From Rhinopithecus roxellana (Eukaryota > Chordata > Mammalia > Primates > Cercopithecidae), in the NCBI RefSeq assembly GCF_007565055.1, contig NC_044557.1, positions 74,410,595 to 74,474,594 of the forward strand: a DNA stretch of 64,000 nucleotides, given 5' to 3'. Made by a program: the position numbers and the translations under genes. Every line of letters starts with the position of its first letter. Position 1 is the stretch's first letter. Shown in pieces: positions 49,075-59,560 of the stretch. The notes below the pieces were generated by a model, which saw only the letters and a list, made by a program, of their open reading frames with translations, searched no databases and was not told the origin of the DNA.

Positions 49075-52000
49075 AGTAAGTCCCTACCCAGCAATTATAA
49101 CATTGGATGTAAATGGACTAAATTTTCTAATCAAAAGACATAGAGTGGTTCAATGGATGAAGACACAAGACCCAATTGTCTCTTGCCTGCAAGAAACACA
49201 CTTCACTTATAAAGATACATATAAACTGAAAACAAAAGGATAGAAAAAATATATTTCATGCCGATGGAAATCAAGAAAGAGCAGGAATAGCTCTACTTAT
49301 ATCAGACAAAATGATTTCAAAACAAATACCACAAGAAGCTGCAAAGAACACCATTACATAATGATAAAGAGGTCAATTTAGCAAGAGGATATAATGATTG
49401 TAAATATGTATGCACTCAATCCTGGAGCACCAGATATTAATATAGAAAGCAAATATTATTAGAACTAAAGAGTGATAGACCCCAATACGATCATAGCTGG
49501 TGACTTTACACCCTACTTTCAGCATTGAACAGATATTCCAGACAGATCATCAATGAAGAAATATCAAACTTAATCTGCACAGTAGACCAAATAGACTTAA
49601 TAGATACTCATAGAACATTTCATCCAATGGCTGCAGAATATACAGTCTTTTCCTCAGTAAGTGGATCATTCTCAACAACAGAACATATGTTAGGTCACAA
49701 AGCAAGTTTTAAAGTATTCAAAAAATAAAATATTGTCAAGCATCTTCTCTGACCAAAATGGAATAAAGCTATAAATTAATAACAAGAGGAATTTTTTCAA
49801 CTATACAAGTACAGGTAATTTAAACCATATGCTCATGAATGACCAGTGGATCAATGAAGAAATTAAGAAGCAAGTTGAAAAATTTCTTAAAACAAATGAT
49901 AACAGAAAACACAGCATATCAAACCTATGGCATTCGGCAAAAGTGGTACTCAGAGGGAAGTTTATAGCTGTAAGTGCCTACATCAAAATTGACAATAATT
50001 TCAAATAAATAATCTAATGATGTCTTAACTAGAAAAGTAAGAGCATCCCAACCCAAAATTAGTAGAAGAAAAAAATGATAAAGATCAGAGCAGAAATAAA
50101 TGAAATTAAAATGAAGAAAACAATACAAAAGATCAATGAAACAAAAAGTTGTTTTTTAAACAGTTCAACAAAATTGACAAACCTTTTGCCAGACCAAGAA
50201 ATAAAAGGGAGAGAGTGAAGATACAGATTAAATAAAACTGGGGGAAAAAGGAGACATTACAACTGATAATGCAGAAGTTCAAAGGATCACTAGAGGCTAC
50301 TGTGAGCAACTATATGCCAATAAATTGAAAAACCTAGAAATAGACAAATTCCTAGAAATATATAACCCTCCAAGATTCAACCATGAAGAAACATTAAATC
50401 TGAATAGACCAATAACAAGTAAAGACTTAGCAGCCATAATAAAATGTCTTCCACTAAAGAAAAGCCTTGGACCCAATGACTTCACTGATAAATTCTACCA
50501 AATATTTAAAGAAAAAATAATGCCAATCCTACTCCAACTATTCTGAAAAATAGTGGAGGATGGAACACTTCCAAACATATTCTATGAGTCCAGTATTCTC
50601 ATACTAATACCAAAAACACACAAAGACACACCAATTAAAAAAAAAAAAAAAACTAACTATATAGGCCAGTACCACAGAATAATGATATAAAAATTCTCAA
50701 CGAAATACTAGCAAAACGAATTCAACAATACATTAAAAAGATTGTTTATCATGCCCAATTGGGATTTATCTCAGGGATGCAAGGCTATATTAGTATCTGC
50801 AAATCAAGTAATGTGATACATCATATCCGCAGAATGAGACAGAAATCATATGATCATTTCCATTAATGCTGGAAAAATGCCTTTGATAAAATTCAATGTA
50901 CTTTTATAACTAAAATCAAAGAGTACTGAATATTGAAGGAACGTACCTCAACGTAGTAAAAGCCACATATAACCGACACAAAGCTAGTATTATTCTGAAT
51001 GCAGAAAAGCTTAAAATATTTCCTATAAATTCAGGAACAAAATAAGTATGCTTACTTTCACCACTGTTGTTCAACATAGTACTGGAAGTTGTAGCTAGAG
51101 CAACCAGGCAAGAGAAAGAAATAAAGGGCATCTGAATTGGAAAGCAAAAAGTCAAATTATCCTTATTTGCAGATGATATGATCTTATATTTGGAAAAACC
51201 TAAAAGCTCCACCAAAAAACTATTAGAACTAATAAACAAATTCAGTAAAGTTGCAGGATACAACATCAACATACAAAAATCAGTAGCACTTGTATTTGAC
51301 AACAGAAAACAATCTGAAATAGAAAGCAAGAAAGTAATCCTATTTACAATAGCTACAAATTAAATTAAATACCTAGGAAATAATCAAGAAGTCAAAGATC
51401 TCTACAATGAAAACTATAAAACATTGATGCAAGAAATAGAAGAGGACACAAAAATGGAAAGATATTTCATGTTCATGGATTGGAAGAATGAATATTGTTA
51501 AAATGTCTATACTACCTCAAGCAATCTACAAATTCAATGCAATTCCTGTCAAAATATCAATGACATTCTTCACAGAAATAGAAGAAACAATCTTAAAATT
51601 TATATGGAACCACTAAAAACCAAGAATAGCCAAAGCTGTCCTGAGCAAAAAGAACAAAACCGGAGGAATCATATTACTAGACTTTAAATTATAATAAAGA
51701 GCTATAGTAACCAAAATGGTATGGTACTGGCATAGAAATAGACACATATGTTAGTGGAACAGAATAGAGAACCTGTAGATAAACCCACACACCTACAGTG
51801 AACTCATTTTTGACAAAGGCATTGACAACATACATCGGGGAAAGGAGAGTATGGTCAATAAATGGTGCTGGGAAAACTAGATATTCATATGCAAAAGAAT
51901 GAAAGCCAACACCTATCTCTTGCCATACACAAAAATAAAATAAAAATATATTAAATAATTAAGTCTGTGATCTCAAACTATGAAACTAATAGAAGAAAAC

Positions 52001-53249
52001 ATAGGGGAAACTCTCCAGGACATTGGACTAGGCAAAGATTTATTGAGTAATACCCCCTAAACACAGTCAATCAAAGCAAAAATGAACAAATAGCATCACA
52101 TTAAGTTGAAAAGCTTTTGCACAGTGTATTAGTCTGTTCTCATTCTGCTAATGACGACATACCCAAGACTGGGTAATTTATAAAGGAAAGTGGCTTAATT
52201 GATACACAGTTCCACACGGCTGTGGAGACCTCACAATTATGGCAGAAAGTAAATGAGGAGCAATGGTACATCTTACATGGCAGCAGGCAAGAAAGTGTGT
52301 GCAGAAGAACTGCCTTTATAAAACCATCAGGTCTCATAAGACTTATTCACTATCATGAGAACAGCACAGAGAAAAACCTGGTCCCATGATTCAATTACTT
52401 CACACCAGGTCCCTCTCATGACATGGGATTATGGGAGCTACAATTCAAGATGAGATTTGGGTGGGTACACAGCAAAACCGTATCACAGAGCAAGGGAAAT
52501 GCTCAACAAAGTAAAAAGGCCACCCACAGAATGGGAGGAAATACTTGCAAATTACCTATCTAACAAAGGATTAATAACCAAAATATATAAGGAGCTCAAA
52601 CAATTATATAGAAAAAATCTAAAAATCTTATAAACAAATGGGCAAAATATTTGAATAGACATTTCTCAAAGCAAGACATACAAATGACCAGTAGGTATAT
52701 GAAAAGGTTTTCAACATCCTTGGTCATCAGAAAAATGCAGATTAAAACTGCAATGAGACACCCTCTTGCCACAGATAGAATGGCTTAAATCCAAAAGTCA
52801 GGCAATAACAAATGGTAGCAAGGATGTAGAGAAAAGGGAAACCTCATACATTGTTGGTGGGAATATTCATTAGTACAACCACTATGGAGAACAGTTTGTA
52901 GGTTCCTCAAAATACTAAAAATAGAGCTAAATATGGTCTCACTATACCACTCCTATGTATATACCCAGAGAAAAGGAAATCAGTTTATCAAAGAGCTATC
53001 TGCACTCCCATGTTTGTTGCAGCACTATTCACAATAGCCAGGAATTGGAAGCAACCCACGTGTTCATCAACAGATGAATGGACAAAGAAAATGTGGTACC
53101 TGTGCACAATGGAGCACAATTTAGCTATAATGAAAAATGATATCTTGTTATTTGCAAAAATTTGGATTAGCTGGAAGTTACTGTTAAGTGAAATAGGTCA
53201 GAGACAGAAAGACATATGTCGCATGTTCTCACTTATTTCTGGAAGCTAA
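49075..53249 (+). pseudogene. L1MA ORF2, many stops and frameshifts
   Basis: Recognisable in pieces: CLQETHFTYKDT keeps the endonuclease Glu, GDFTPYF has lost the Asn codon after Phe, and QIDLIDTHRTFHPM follows. RT-domain sequence includes the FADD codons at 51166-51177 and YLEKPKSSTKKL. The C-terminus at 53010-53249 (FVAALFTIARNWKQPTC to SLISGS) ends at its native stop. A solo LTR interrupts it at 52125-52485. Confidence 0.9.
52125..52485 (-). mobile_element. Solo THE1 LTR inside L1MA ORF2
   Basis: A complete 361-bp LTR on the minus strand, tgtattagtctgttctcatt to gcaaaaccgtatca. Flanks cacag (52120-52124) and cagag (52486-52490) match at 4 of 5 bases. L1 sequence reads continuously across (ttttgcacag, then agcaagggaa). 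No interior is left, so LTR-LTR recombination removed it. Confidence 0.93.
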
Positions 53250-53591
53250 AAATTAAAATAATTGAACTCATGGAGATAAAGAGTAGAAGGATGATTACCA
53301 GAGGTTGAGAAAGGTAGTAGGGGTGGGGGTGGGGAGAAAGCAAGGATGGTTAATGGGTACAAAAGTTAGTTAGAAAGAATGAATAAGACCTACTCTTTGC
53401 TAGCACAACAGGGAGAATATAGTCAAATATAATTTAATTGTACATTTAAAAATAACTAAACGAATATAATTGGATTTTTTGTAACACAAAGGATAAGTAC
53501 TTGAGGTGATGAATACACCAGTTATTGTTATGTGATTAGTATGCATTACATGCCTGTATCAAAATATTTTATGTAACCCATAAATATATAA

Positions 53592-53670
53592 ATATATGTT
53601 TTTAATTATTTAAACACACATATATATGTTTTTAATTATTTGTGAGTACCTAGAAGGTACTCACAAATAA
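53592..53670. repeat. 20-bp direct repeat followed by a 15-bp perfect hairpin
   Basis: The run atatatgtttttaattattt occurs at 53592-53611 and 53622-53641. Overlapping the second copy, ttatttgtgagtacc (53636-53650) and ggtactcacaaataa (53656-53670) form a perfect stem with a 5-nt loop. It lies in the tail of the L1MA. Confidence 0.92.
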
Positions 53671-53690
53671 ATACAAATTTTTAAAAAGAA

Positions 53691-54320
53691 TATTTTAAAG
53701 AAAGATTTAGATCCATGTCTGTGTAACTCAAAACCACTGCATAATAATTTGGGAAGCTATGAAAAGGATAATGTTGAAGTAACTGGCTTAGGTAAAATCA
53801 CCAAGATGAGAATGTCAAAAAGAGTCTTGTGAAACGATCATAATTCAAGCAAGGGAGAGAGAAGGCATTCATTGTTAATGCATGCTTGCTTGCAAACTGA
53901 TCCCATTGTCCCACAGTGTGGGTGTTCTGCTTGAGTCAAATTATAACATCTCTGACACATTCCTCTCAACATCAGCTCCATCCTTTTCCACTTGCGGTTT
54001 CCTCCTGCTGACATGTATTTTTACTCTGGGAACCTATTGAAATTCTCACACCCCTCTCACCCCCACATTGAAGATTTTCCAGAAAACTCACACCTCGCAC
54101 TTGGCTTGACTTTTTTCAGTGTTCTTATGAGGCTGTGATGTAAAGTTAATATAGTTAAGACAGTTCTAACTTAGATGTATATCAATTTCTAATATTATTG
54201 AGCAGTTAGCTTAAGCATTTCATGAAATTGAAAGAGAATATTCAGTTGCATAAACAGTTGAAATTCTTTAAGGACTCCAGGTATTCAATTGCCATAAGGG
54301 AGCCAGAGAAGAAAAAAATA
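53691..54320. other. Intergenic, nothing recognised
   Basis: No gene or repeat assigned. Confidence 0.55.
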
Positions 54321-54323
54321 ATT

Positions 54324-54410
54324 TTATATATATATATGTATATGTGTGTGTGTGTGTGTGCGCGCGCACGTGTGTGTGTGTGTGTGTAATATGTGTGTAT
54401 ATGTGTATAC
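54324..54410. repeat. (TA)n(TG)n(CG)n(TG)n tract
   Basis: TA units, then TG, a short cgcgcgcacg core (54361-54370), then TG again. Alternating purine-pyrimidine and Z-prone. It abuts the left end of duplication copy A. Confidence 0.94.
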
Positions 54411-54642
54411 ACTATTCTTAGAATTGTGGGCACATGTGTAAACCAAATAATCAAAATCCCCTGCCCTGAAAATGATTGCATTCTAATTGGAGAAACATGA
54501 AATATAGTAGTATTCTCCTGGTTCTGGACAGCATAAAAATCAAATGTTTGTTTAGGATAAGACATGAAAACAAAGAAAATGTGTGCCTGCTGGATTGTTA
54601 TCTGATTTATTTCTTCCCTCTCTTACTTTTACTTACAAACAC
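54411..54642 (+). repeat. Local duplication, copy A
   Basis: About 232 bp that match 56209-56600 in the same orientation: ctgccctgaaaatgattgca, tctcctggttctggacagca, taaaaatcaaatg, gacatgaaaacaaagaaaat. By eye about 85-90 percent identical. The match continues past the L2-derived part, so a shared L2 alone does not explain it. Does not contain the Alu. Confidence 0.8.
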
Positions 54643-54645
54643 ACA

Positions 54646-55278
54646 TATGTGTGTATGTATTTTCTTCAACACATGCATTAGCTGCTGAATTGGAAAGGAA
54701 AGACAGCAATAATTAATAAAGTGCATTTATTTACAAATCTTCAATCACTTTAGGTTATTCTATGCTACTTAAACTTTGACAAAGAAAGGTAAATCAATTT
54801 TGCCATTCTTAGTTTTCACACCGTAGAATTTTGTACCTTGATTTGCCAGGTCATACTCTTTGCTAGCTTTACCCTCTTCAGCATGGATACATTGAACAGT
54901 AGTAAGTTAAGAAATATTTTTCAAAAGTCACTGTTCTGTGATCTTCAGAGCATTATCTCTACAGCTTCTGTAGTTTTTTTTTTCCTTCTGACTCGGCTAT
55001 TGAAGCCCAACACTAAAAATGTTTGTCTTGAAGGCCTACGAGAGCAATGCTTCCCTCCGGTATTATTTGATTCTATACTCTGTTTTTCTTGATGTATCTG
55101 AAGTACTCAATGTAACCAGAAAATTTCACATGTTCTACTTTTTTATTTCCTGAAAGCTATGCTTTGCCATGCTCAAGGTACTAGTCCTCTTGTTTATTTC
55201 TTCCATTATATGAAGTACACACATAACTTTCGGAATATAATTTTCCAGTGTTTAATTGAATTCAAGTATCTTTTCATT
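54646..55278. other. Intergenic, nothing recognised
   Basis: No gene or repeat assigned. Confidence 0.55.
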
Positions 55279-55291
55279 AGGTTTGACTTTC

Positions 55292-55615
55292 TTTTTTTTT
55301 TTTTCTTTTTTCTTTTTTCTTTTTTTTTTTTTTTAACGCAGTCTCGCTCTGTCGCTCAGGCTGGAGTGCAGTGGCCGGATCTTAGCTCACTGCAAGCTCC
55401 GCGTCCCGGGTTTACGCCATTCTCCTGCCTCAGCCTACCGAGTAGCTGGGATTACAGGACCCCGCCACCTCGCCCGGCTAGTTTTTTGTATTTTTTAGTA
55501 GAGAAGGGGTTTCACCGGGTTAGGCAGGATGGTCTCGATCTCCTGACCTCGTGATCCGTCCGTCTCGGCCTCCCAAAGTGCTGGGATGACAGGCTTGAGC
55601 CACCGCGCCTGGCCA
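55292..55615 (-). mobile_element. AluY, Old World monkey AluYRa-like
   Basis: Full-length young Alu with perfect 13-bp flanks aggtttgactttc (55279-55291 and 55616-55628). It shares gtggccggat, gggtttacgcc, cccggctagttttttg, ttcaccgggttagg and caggcttgagccaccgc with the copy at 15315. The T head is interrupted by C. Confidence 0.94.
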
Positions 55616-55628
55616 AGGTTTGACTTTC

Positions 55629-56164
55629 AGATTATCAAAATGGGCTTCCCATAAGAAGAAGCAATCAGTGTAGGAGGGCTTTTTGTTGTTGTTGCTTTAC
55701 CTTTTGGTCTAGGCCTAAAAAATAAAATTTGTGTGTTTTCATCAAGATAATTTCTGTGCTTCAGGAGTGTGTGTGTGTGTGTATGTGTGTGTGTGTGTAA
55801 TATCCATGCAACTTTCTGCATTTGCTTTTGAAATATTTTGATTGTCCCTCTGGTGAAGTAAATGACTATTATTTCACAGTGAGTTGTGATTCTATTTTGA
55901 CTAAGTGTTTTAAGCCTTCTAAGAAATCAAATTTTTTTCTTTTAGTATGATGATATATTTATATTAAGTCACATTTGTACCTGTTCCTCTCTGTGATTAA
56001 AGTTATGTGTTTTTAGAAGAACCTCTCTGGGTTTAGAAGTCTAGTCTATGCCTATGTTCAGAAATTGTATCCCAACATTTCACTCATATTAAGTCTTCTT
56101 TACACTTACTGTTTTGACAGAGAGAAAATATTCAACTGTGGAAAATGTGATGAAAAATGTACTT
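55629..56164. other. Intergenic with a (TG)n tract
   Basis: Nothing recognised apart from a TG run at 55767-55799 broken once by ta. Confidence 0.6.
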
Positions 56165-56310
56165 GTCCATTGAGTAAGTATTTATCAAGCATTTGCTATG
56201 TGCCAAGCACTGTTCTTAGAATTGTGGCTACATGTGTTAACCAAAGAGTCAAAATTCCCTGTTTTGAAAATGCTTGCATTCTAATGGGAAGTAGGGAGGA
56301 TATGAAATAT
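56165..56310 (-). mobile_element. L2 LINE 3' end, within duplication copy B
   Basis: The runs tatttatcaagcatttgcta, tgtgccaagcactgttctta and gcttgcattctaatgggaag match the reverse-complement L2 terminus. Confidence 0.75.
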
Positions 56311-56600
56311 AATAGTATTCCCCTGGTTCTGGACAGCATAAAAATCAAGTTTGTGGCCAGGCATGGTAGCTCACACCTGTAATCCCAGAAATTTGGGAGG
56401 CTGAGGCGGGCAGATCACCTGAGGTCAGGAGTTCGAGACCAGATTGCCCATCATGGCAAAACCCCGTCTCTACTAAAAATACAAAAAATATTAGCCAGTT
56501 ATGTTGGTGGGTGCAGGATAAAACATGAAAATAAAGAAAATGTATGACTTGTAGATGGTTATCTAACTTATCTCCTCCCTCTGCTTTCTTTACCCACACT
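56209..56600 (+). repeat. Local duplication, copy B, interrupted by an Alu
   Basis: About 231 bp of duplicated sequence once the 161-bp Alu at 56355-56515 is removed, against 232 bp in copy A. It resumes after the Alu with ggataaaacatgaaaataaa, matching ggataagacatgaaaacaaa in copy A. Confidence 0.8.
56355..56515 (+). mobile_element. Alu lacking its 3' half and A-tail
   Basis: Starts at the true Alu 5' end (ggccaggcatggtagctcac), includes the left monomer and A linker, and stops about 25 bp into the right monomer (ttagccagttatgttgg). There is no poly-A and no target duplication. Alignment to copy A shows about 3 bp of target lost at the site. Confidence 0.88.
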
Positions 56601-58709
56601 CTAGAAACATCTCCCTCACATTTTGGTACTTTAGATACAGATTTTTTTTTCATCACTCTAACCTCTAGAACAATGCAATAATAAAGCCCTGAACAGTTTT
56701 AGTCCATAAGGTTGGTCTCATTCATTATGTAAAAAATCTACCTGGTAAGCATGGTTTACTTGAGAAAGCAAAAACACTTTCAAAATACTGAAAAATATGC
56801 CACAGTTTCTATATGTGCTATCTAATAAAGTATAATCCTTGACCATCCTCTGGGGAGTTTGTTGTATCCACCTCTGTTACTTACAGCTTTGGAAAGCCAA
56901 GTGCTTCAGGAAAAGGAAAAGCAGGCAGTATTCTCACAGCACAAATGTAGAAGACCTTGCCCCCAAGCACACGGTATTTGAGTTTTCAAATGCTATTTAT
57001 TAAATTTTAATGAGGTTAGAAATCAGGAGCATTATAAGGTGGGCGCTTGGGTTACTGTGAAATGGACTTTCATTATGGATTTTTTTTCACATTTAGTTAC
57101 TTAAAAAAATAAGCAATAGAGAAATAAATTTAAATATATGAATACATTGTTTTGTGAGGTGCTAAAATATACCTAAATGTATTATTTTGTGTGTGACATT
57201 CCATAGAAAGTATGTTTTTAACATTCTAATTACACCTATTAGAATGCCAATTAGGATATAATTGCCCACGGAGCTACATTTCATTTGGTTAATGCAAATA
57301 TTTGACAGTATCATTTTAACATCCTGATTGTTCAAATATATTATTAGAAATACTAGGTTAAAAGTGTTGTAAACATTTACATGGGCTGGAAACCTAAGGA
57401 TATAGCTAGACTATCAAATACTGAAAAATAAATCTACCTTAATGTATATGACTCTGAAGATTAAATTGGATTAGGCAATGTCTTTATTCATGGCTAGTTC
57501 TATGAATATATGTGAAGTCAGGTTATAATCTATAGTTTTCTTTGTTCAGAATGTTGAAGGTTAACGGTAGGCTTGAGTAACAGCTATAACTGTAGCAAGG
57601 TATAGGGTCTTGCTGTCTATGGAGTTACATTCTAGTTTCTTATAATAGAATCATACTCTTATGTCTAAACTTACCTCACTGAAAACCTTCTGAGATAGAA
57701 ATATGACAAACTCTTTGATCTATTATTCTTGCAGTGCCATATTTAAATGATATTTCCATAGTTTTAAACTCTACTTATCTTAATTTGATATTTTCTTTTA
57801 TTTCCTGTATAAAATAAATCAATAAATTATAAATAGGAAAAATGAAGACCAACTGCTTAATTTGGCCTTGTGAGAATAATTCAAAAACTGCATAAATAGG
57901 AAAAAAATTGTGTCTCTAGAGAAACTATAACTCTCCTATAATTTCCTATATACCCCAGCAGTGTCATATGTAAAAGGTGTCTAAAAATATTTAATATGTA
58001 ATAAAAATGAATAGGTTTCATGTGTATATTTTTGTCACAATGTCCCAAACACTATAGTAGAAACTTTTCACATATTTAATCTCAGAGCTGTTTTCAAAAA
58101 ATCTGTAAATTCTCAAATGAAACAAAGGCTTTTCTATAGACCTCAGAACTCTATCAGAAATTCTGTAATTCTCTGTTTTATGTGCATGTGCTTAACTGAA
58201 TGATATTTTCTTTATTGATCCATTGGTATAGTAAATAAATGTGTATCCCAAGAATAAATTACAAAGGGAAGAATTAGGAAATCAAAATGTAAAGCATACA
58301 GAAAGTTCTTATTAAATCTGCTGAGTATTTATTTTAGCATTTCTGCCAAGATACAGAGGGTCTGGGTTGTGTTTTAAAATACTTGCTATTTGTAGACATT
58401 GACATTACAGAAAAGTGACAAAATCAAGTTTACATGTTTTAACTCTGGATAATTACTAAGTAGCGCTTCATTCAATGTCAACAAGGGCCTATCCTAGACA
58501 ACGTTTCCAGTTTGTTGTTGTTGTTCTTGTGCAGGACTCCATCAATTTTGATTTTCAAACTTTTCATTTTCCTACTCCAGCTGCTTCTGATAATTTTCTA
58601 GTTCTCAGCTGAAAGTCAATTGATTCCTATACAAATATTATCTGAAATAACGTAGATGTTACATCTTCTAGACAGGAGTTACAAGAGATAATTCTTCTGT
58701 TAATAATCC
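56601..58709. other. AT-rich intergenic, nothing recognised
   Basis: About 2.1 kb without recognised genes or elements. A small hairpin (cattctaat and attagaatg, 57222-57246) is present. Confidence 0.55.
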
Positions 58710-58832
58710 TTATTTATTGACCACTTAAGTAGTAGTCACAGCAACATGTTATATATTTATTATTTCACTTAATTTTTACAGACTTTTTATTTTCATGAGC
58801 TATCTATTACTCGCTTTTATATAAAAGATGAA

Positions 58833-59490
58833 GAAACTTATATTTTTTTGAGTTTTTTCTGCATTGATCTTTTTATTATTATACTTTAAATTCTGGAATA
58901 CATGTGCAGAATGTTCAGTTTTGTTACATAGGTATACATGTGCCATGGTGGTTTGCTGCACCCATCAACCCCTTATCTACGTTAGGTGTTTCTCCTAATC
59001 TCCTAATGCTATCCTTCCCTTGACCCTCACCCCCACTAACAGGCCCCAGTGTGTGATGTTCCCCTCCCTGTGCCCATATGTTCTCATTGTTCAACTCCCA
59101 ATTATGAGCGAGAACGTGTGGTGTTTGGTTTTCTGGTCCTGTGTTAGTTTGCTGAGAATGATGGTTTCCAGCTTTATCCATGTCCCTGCAAAGGACATGA
59201 ACTCATTCTTTTTTATAGCTGCATAGTATTTCATGGTGTGTATGTGCCACATTTTCTTTAACCAGTCTAACATTGATGGGCATTTGGTTTGGTTCCAAGT
59301 CTTTGCTATTTTGAATAGTGCTGCAATAAACATACATGTGCATGTGTCTTTAGAGTAGAATGTTTATAATCCTTTGGGTATATACGCAGTAATGTGATTG
59401 CTGGTTCAAATGGTAGTGTAAATTAGTTCAACCATTGTGGAAGACAGTGTGACGATTCCTCAAGGATCTAGAACTGGAAACTTATATTTT
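58833..59490 (-). mobile_element. L1PA insertion with a very short 5' inversion
   Basis: The 3' part (58847 to about 59414) is on the minus strand. The last about 62 bp (59415-59476, gtaaattagttcaaccattg) are flipped to the plus strand. The two are consecutive in L1: the flipped end is at ctagaactgg and the minus part starts at taccatttgaacc. Perfect 14-bp flanks gaaacttatatttt (58833-58846 and 59477-59490) prove one insertion event. The tail includes about 25 bp of extra sequence (gatcaatgcag between A runs, minus strand). Confidence 0.94.
59091..59333 (-). pseudogene. L1 ORF2 C-terminus with native stop
   Basis: An 80-codon frame with FIAALFKIAKTWNQTKCP, KKMWHIHTMKYYAAIKK and TKHHTFSLIIGS, then stop. 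Relic of the inverted L1. Confidence 0.92.
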
Positions 59491-59560
59491 AAAAAAAGTG
59501 AATAATATGCCCACAGACTTGTGTCTTTGGGGTTCTTCACGGCATACCGTAGAGGTGGCA

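Larger units (their letters stand above)
45680..53690 (+). mobile_element. Full-length L1MA-type LINE-1, decayed
   Basis: Starts near gagcaaggtggccaaataga, equivalent to the L1 5' end. A GC-richer 5'UTR of about 2 kb follows, then a degraded ORF1 and A-rich spacer (about 47690-49070), ORF2 (about 49075-53249), and a 3'UTR with gaaggatgattaccagaggt, gacctactctttgctagcac and tgcattacatgcctgtatca. About 7.65 kb after removing the LTR inserted at 52125. No intact frame remains. Frames at 46543-46959 and 48231-48629 on the minus strand are antisense accidents. Confidence 0.9.
58710..59560 (-). repeat. MIR SINE split by an L1
   Basis: Left part (58710-58846): ttattgaccacttaagtagt, tttcacttaatttttacaga, gatgaagaaacttatatttt. 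Right part (59477-59560): gtgaataatatgcccacaga, which continues the MIR as reverse complement. The L1 lies between them. Confidence 0.62.

Noticed and set aside
55159..55554. 131-codon frame ending in Alu-derived residues
   Set aside because: Most of it is antisense AluYRa sequence. No exon evidence in the flanks, though Alu exonisation cannot be fully excluded without RNA.
57222..57246. Short hairpin with 9-bp arms
   Set aside because: Arms this short are expected by chance in 64 kb of AT-rich DNA.
57590..57650. L2 terminus (gagttacattctagt)
   Set aside because: Only about 15 bases resemble L2; too short to support.
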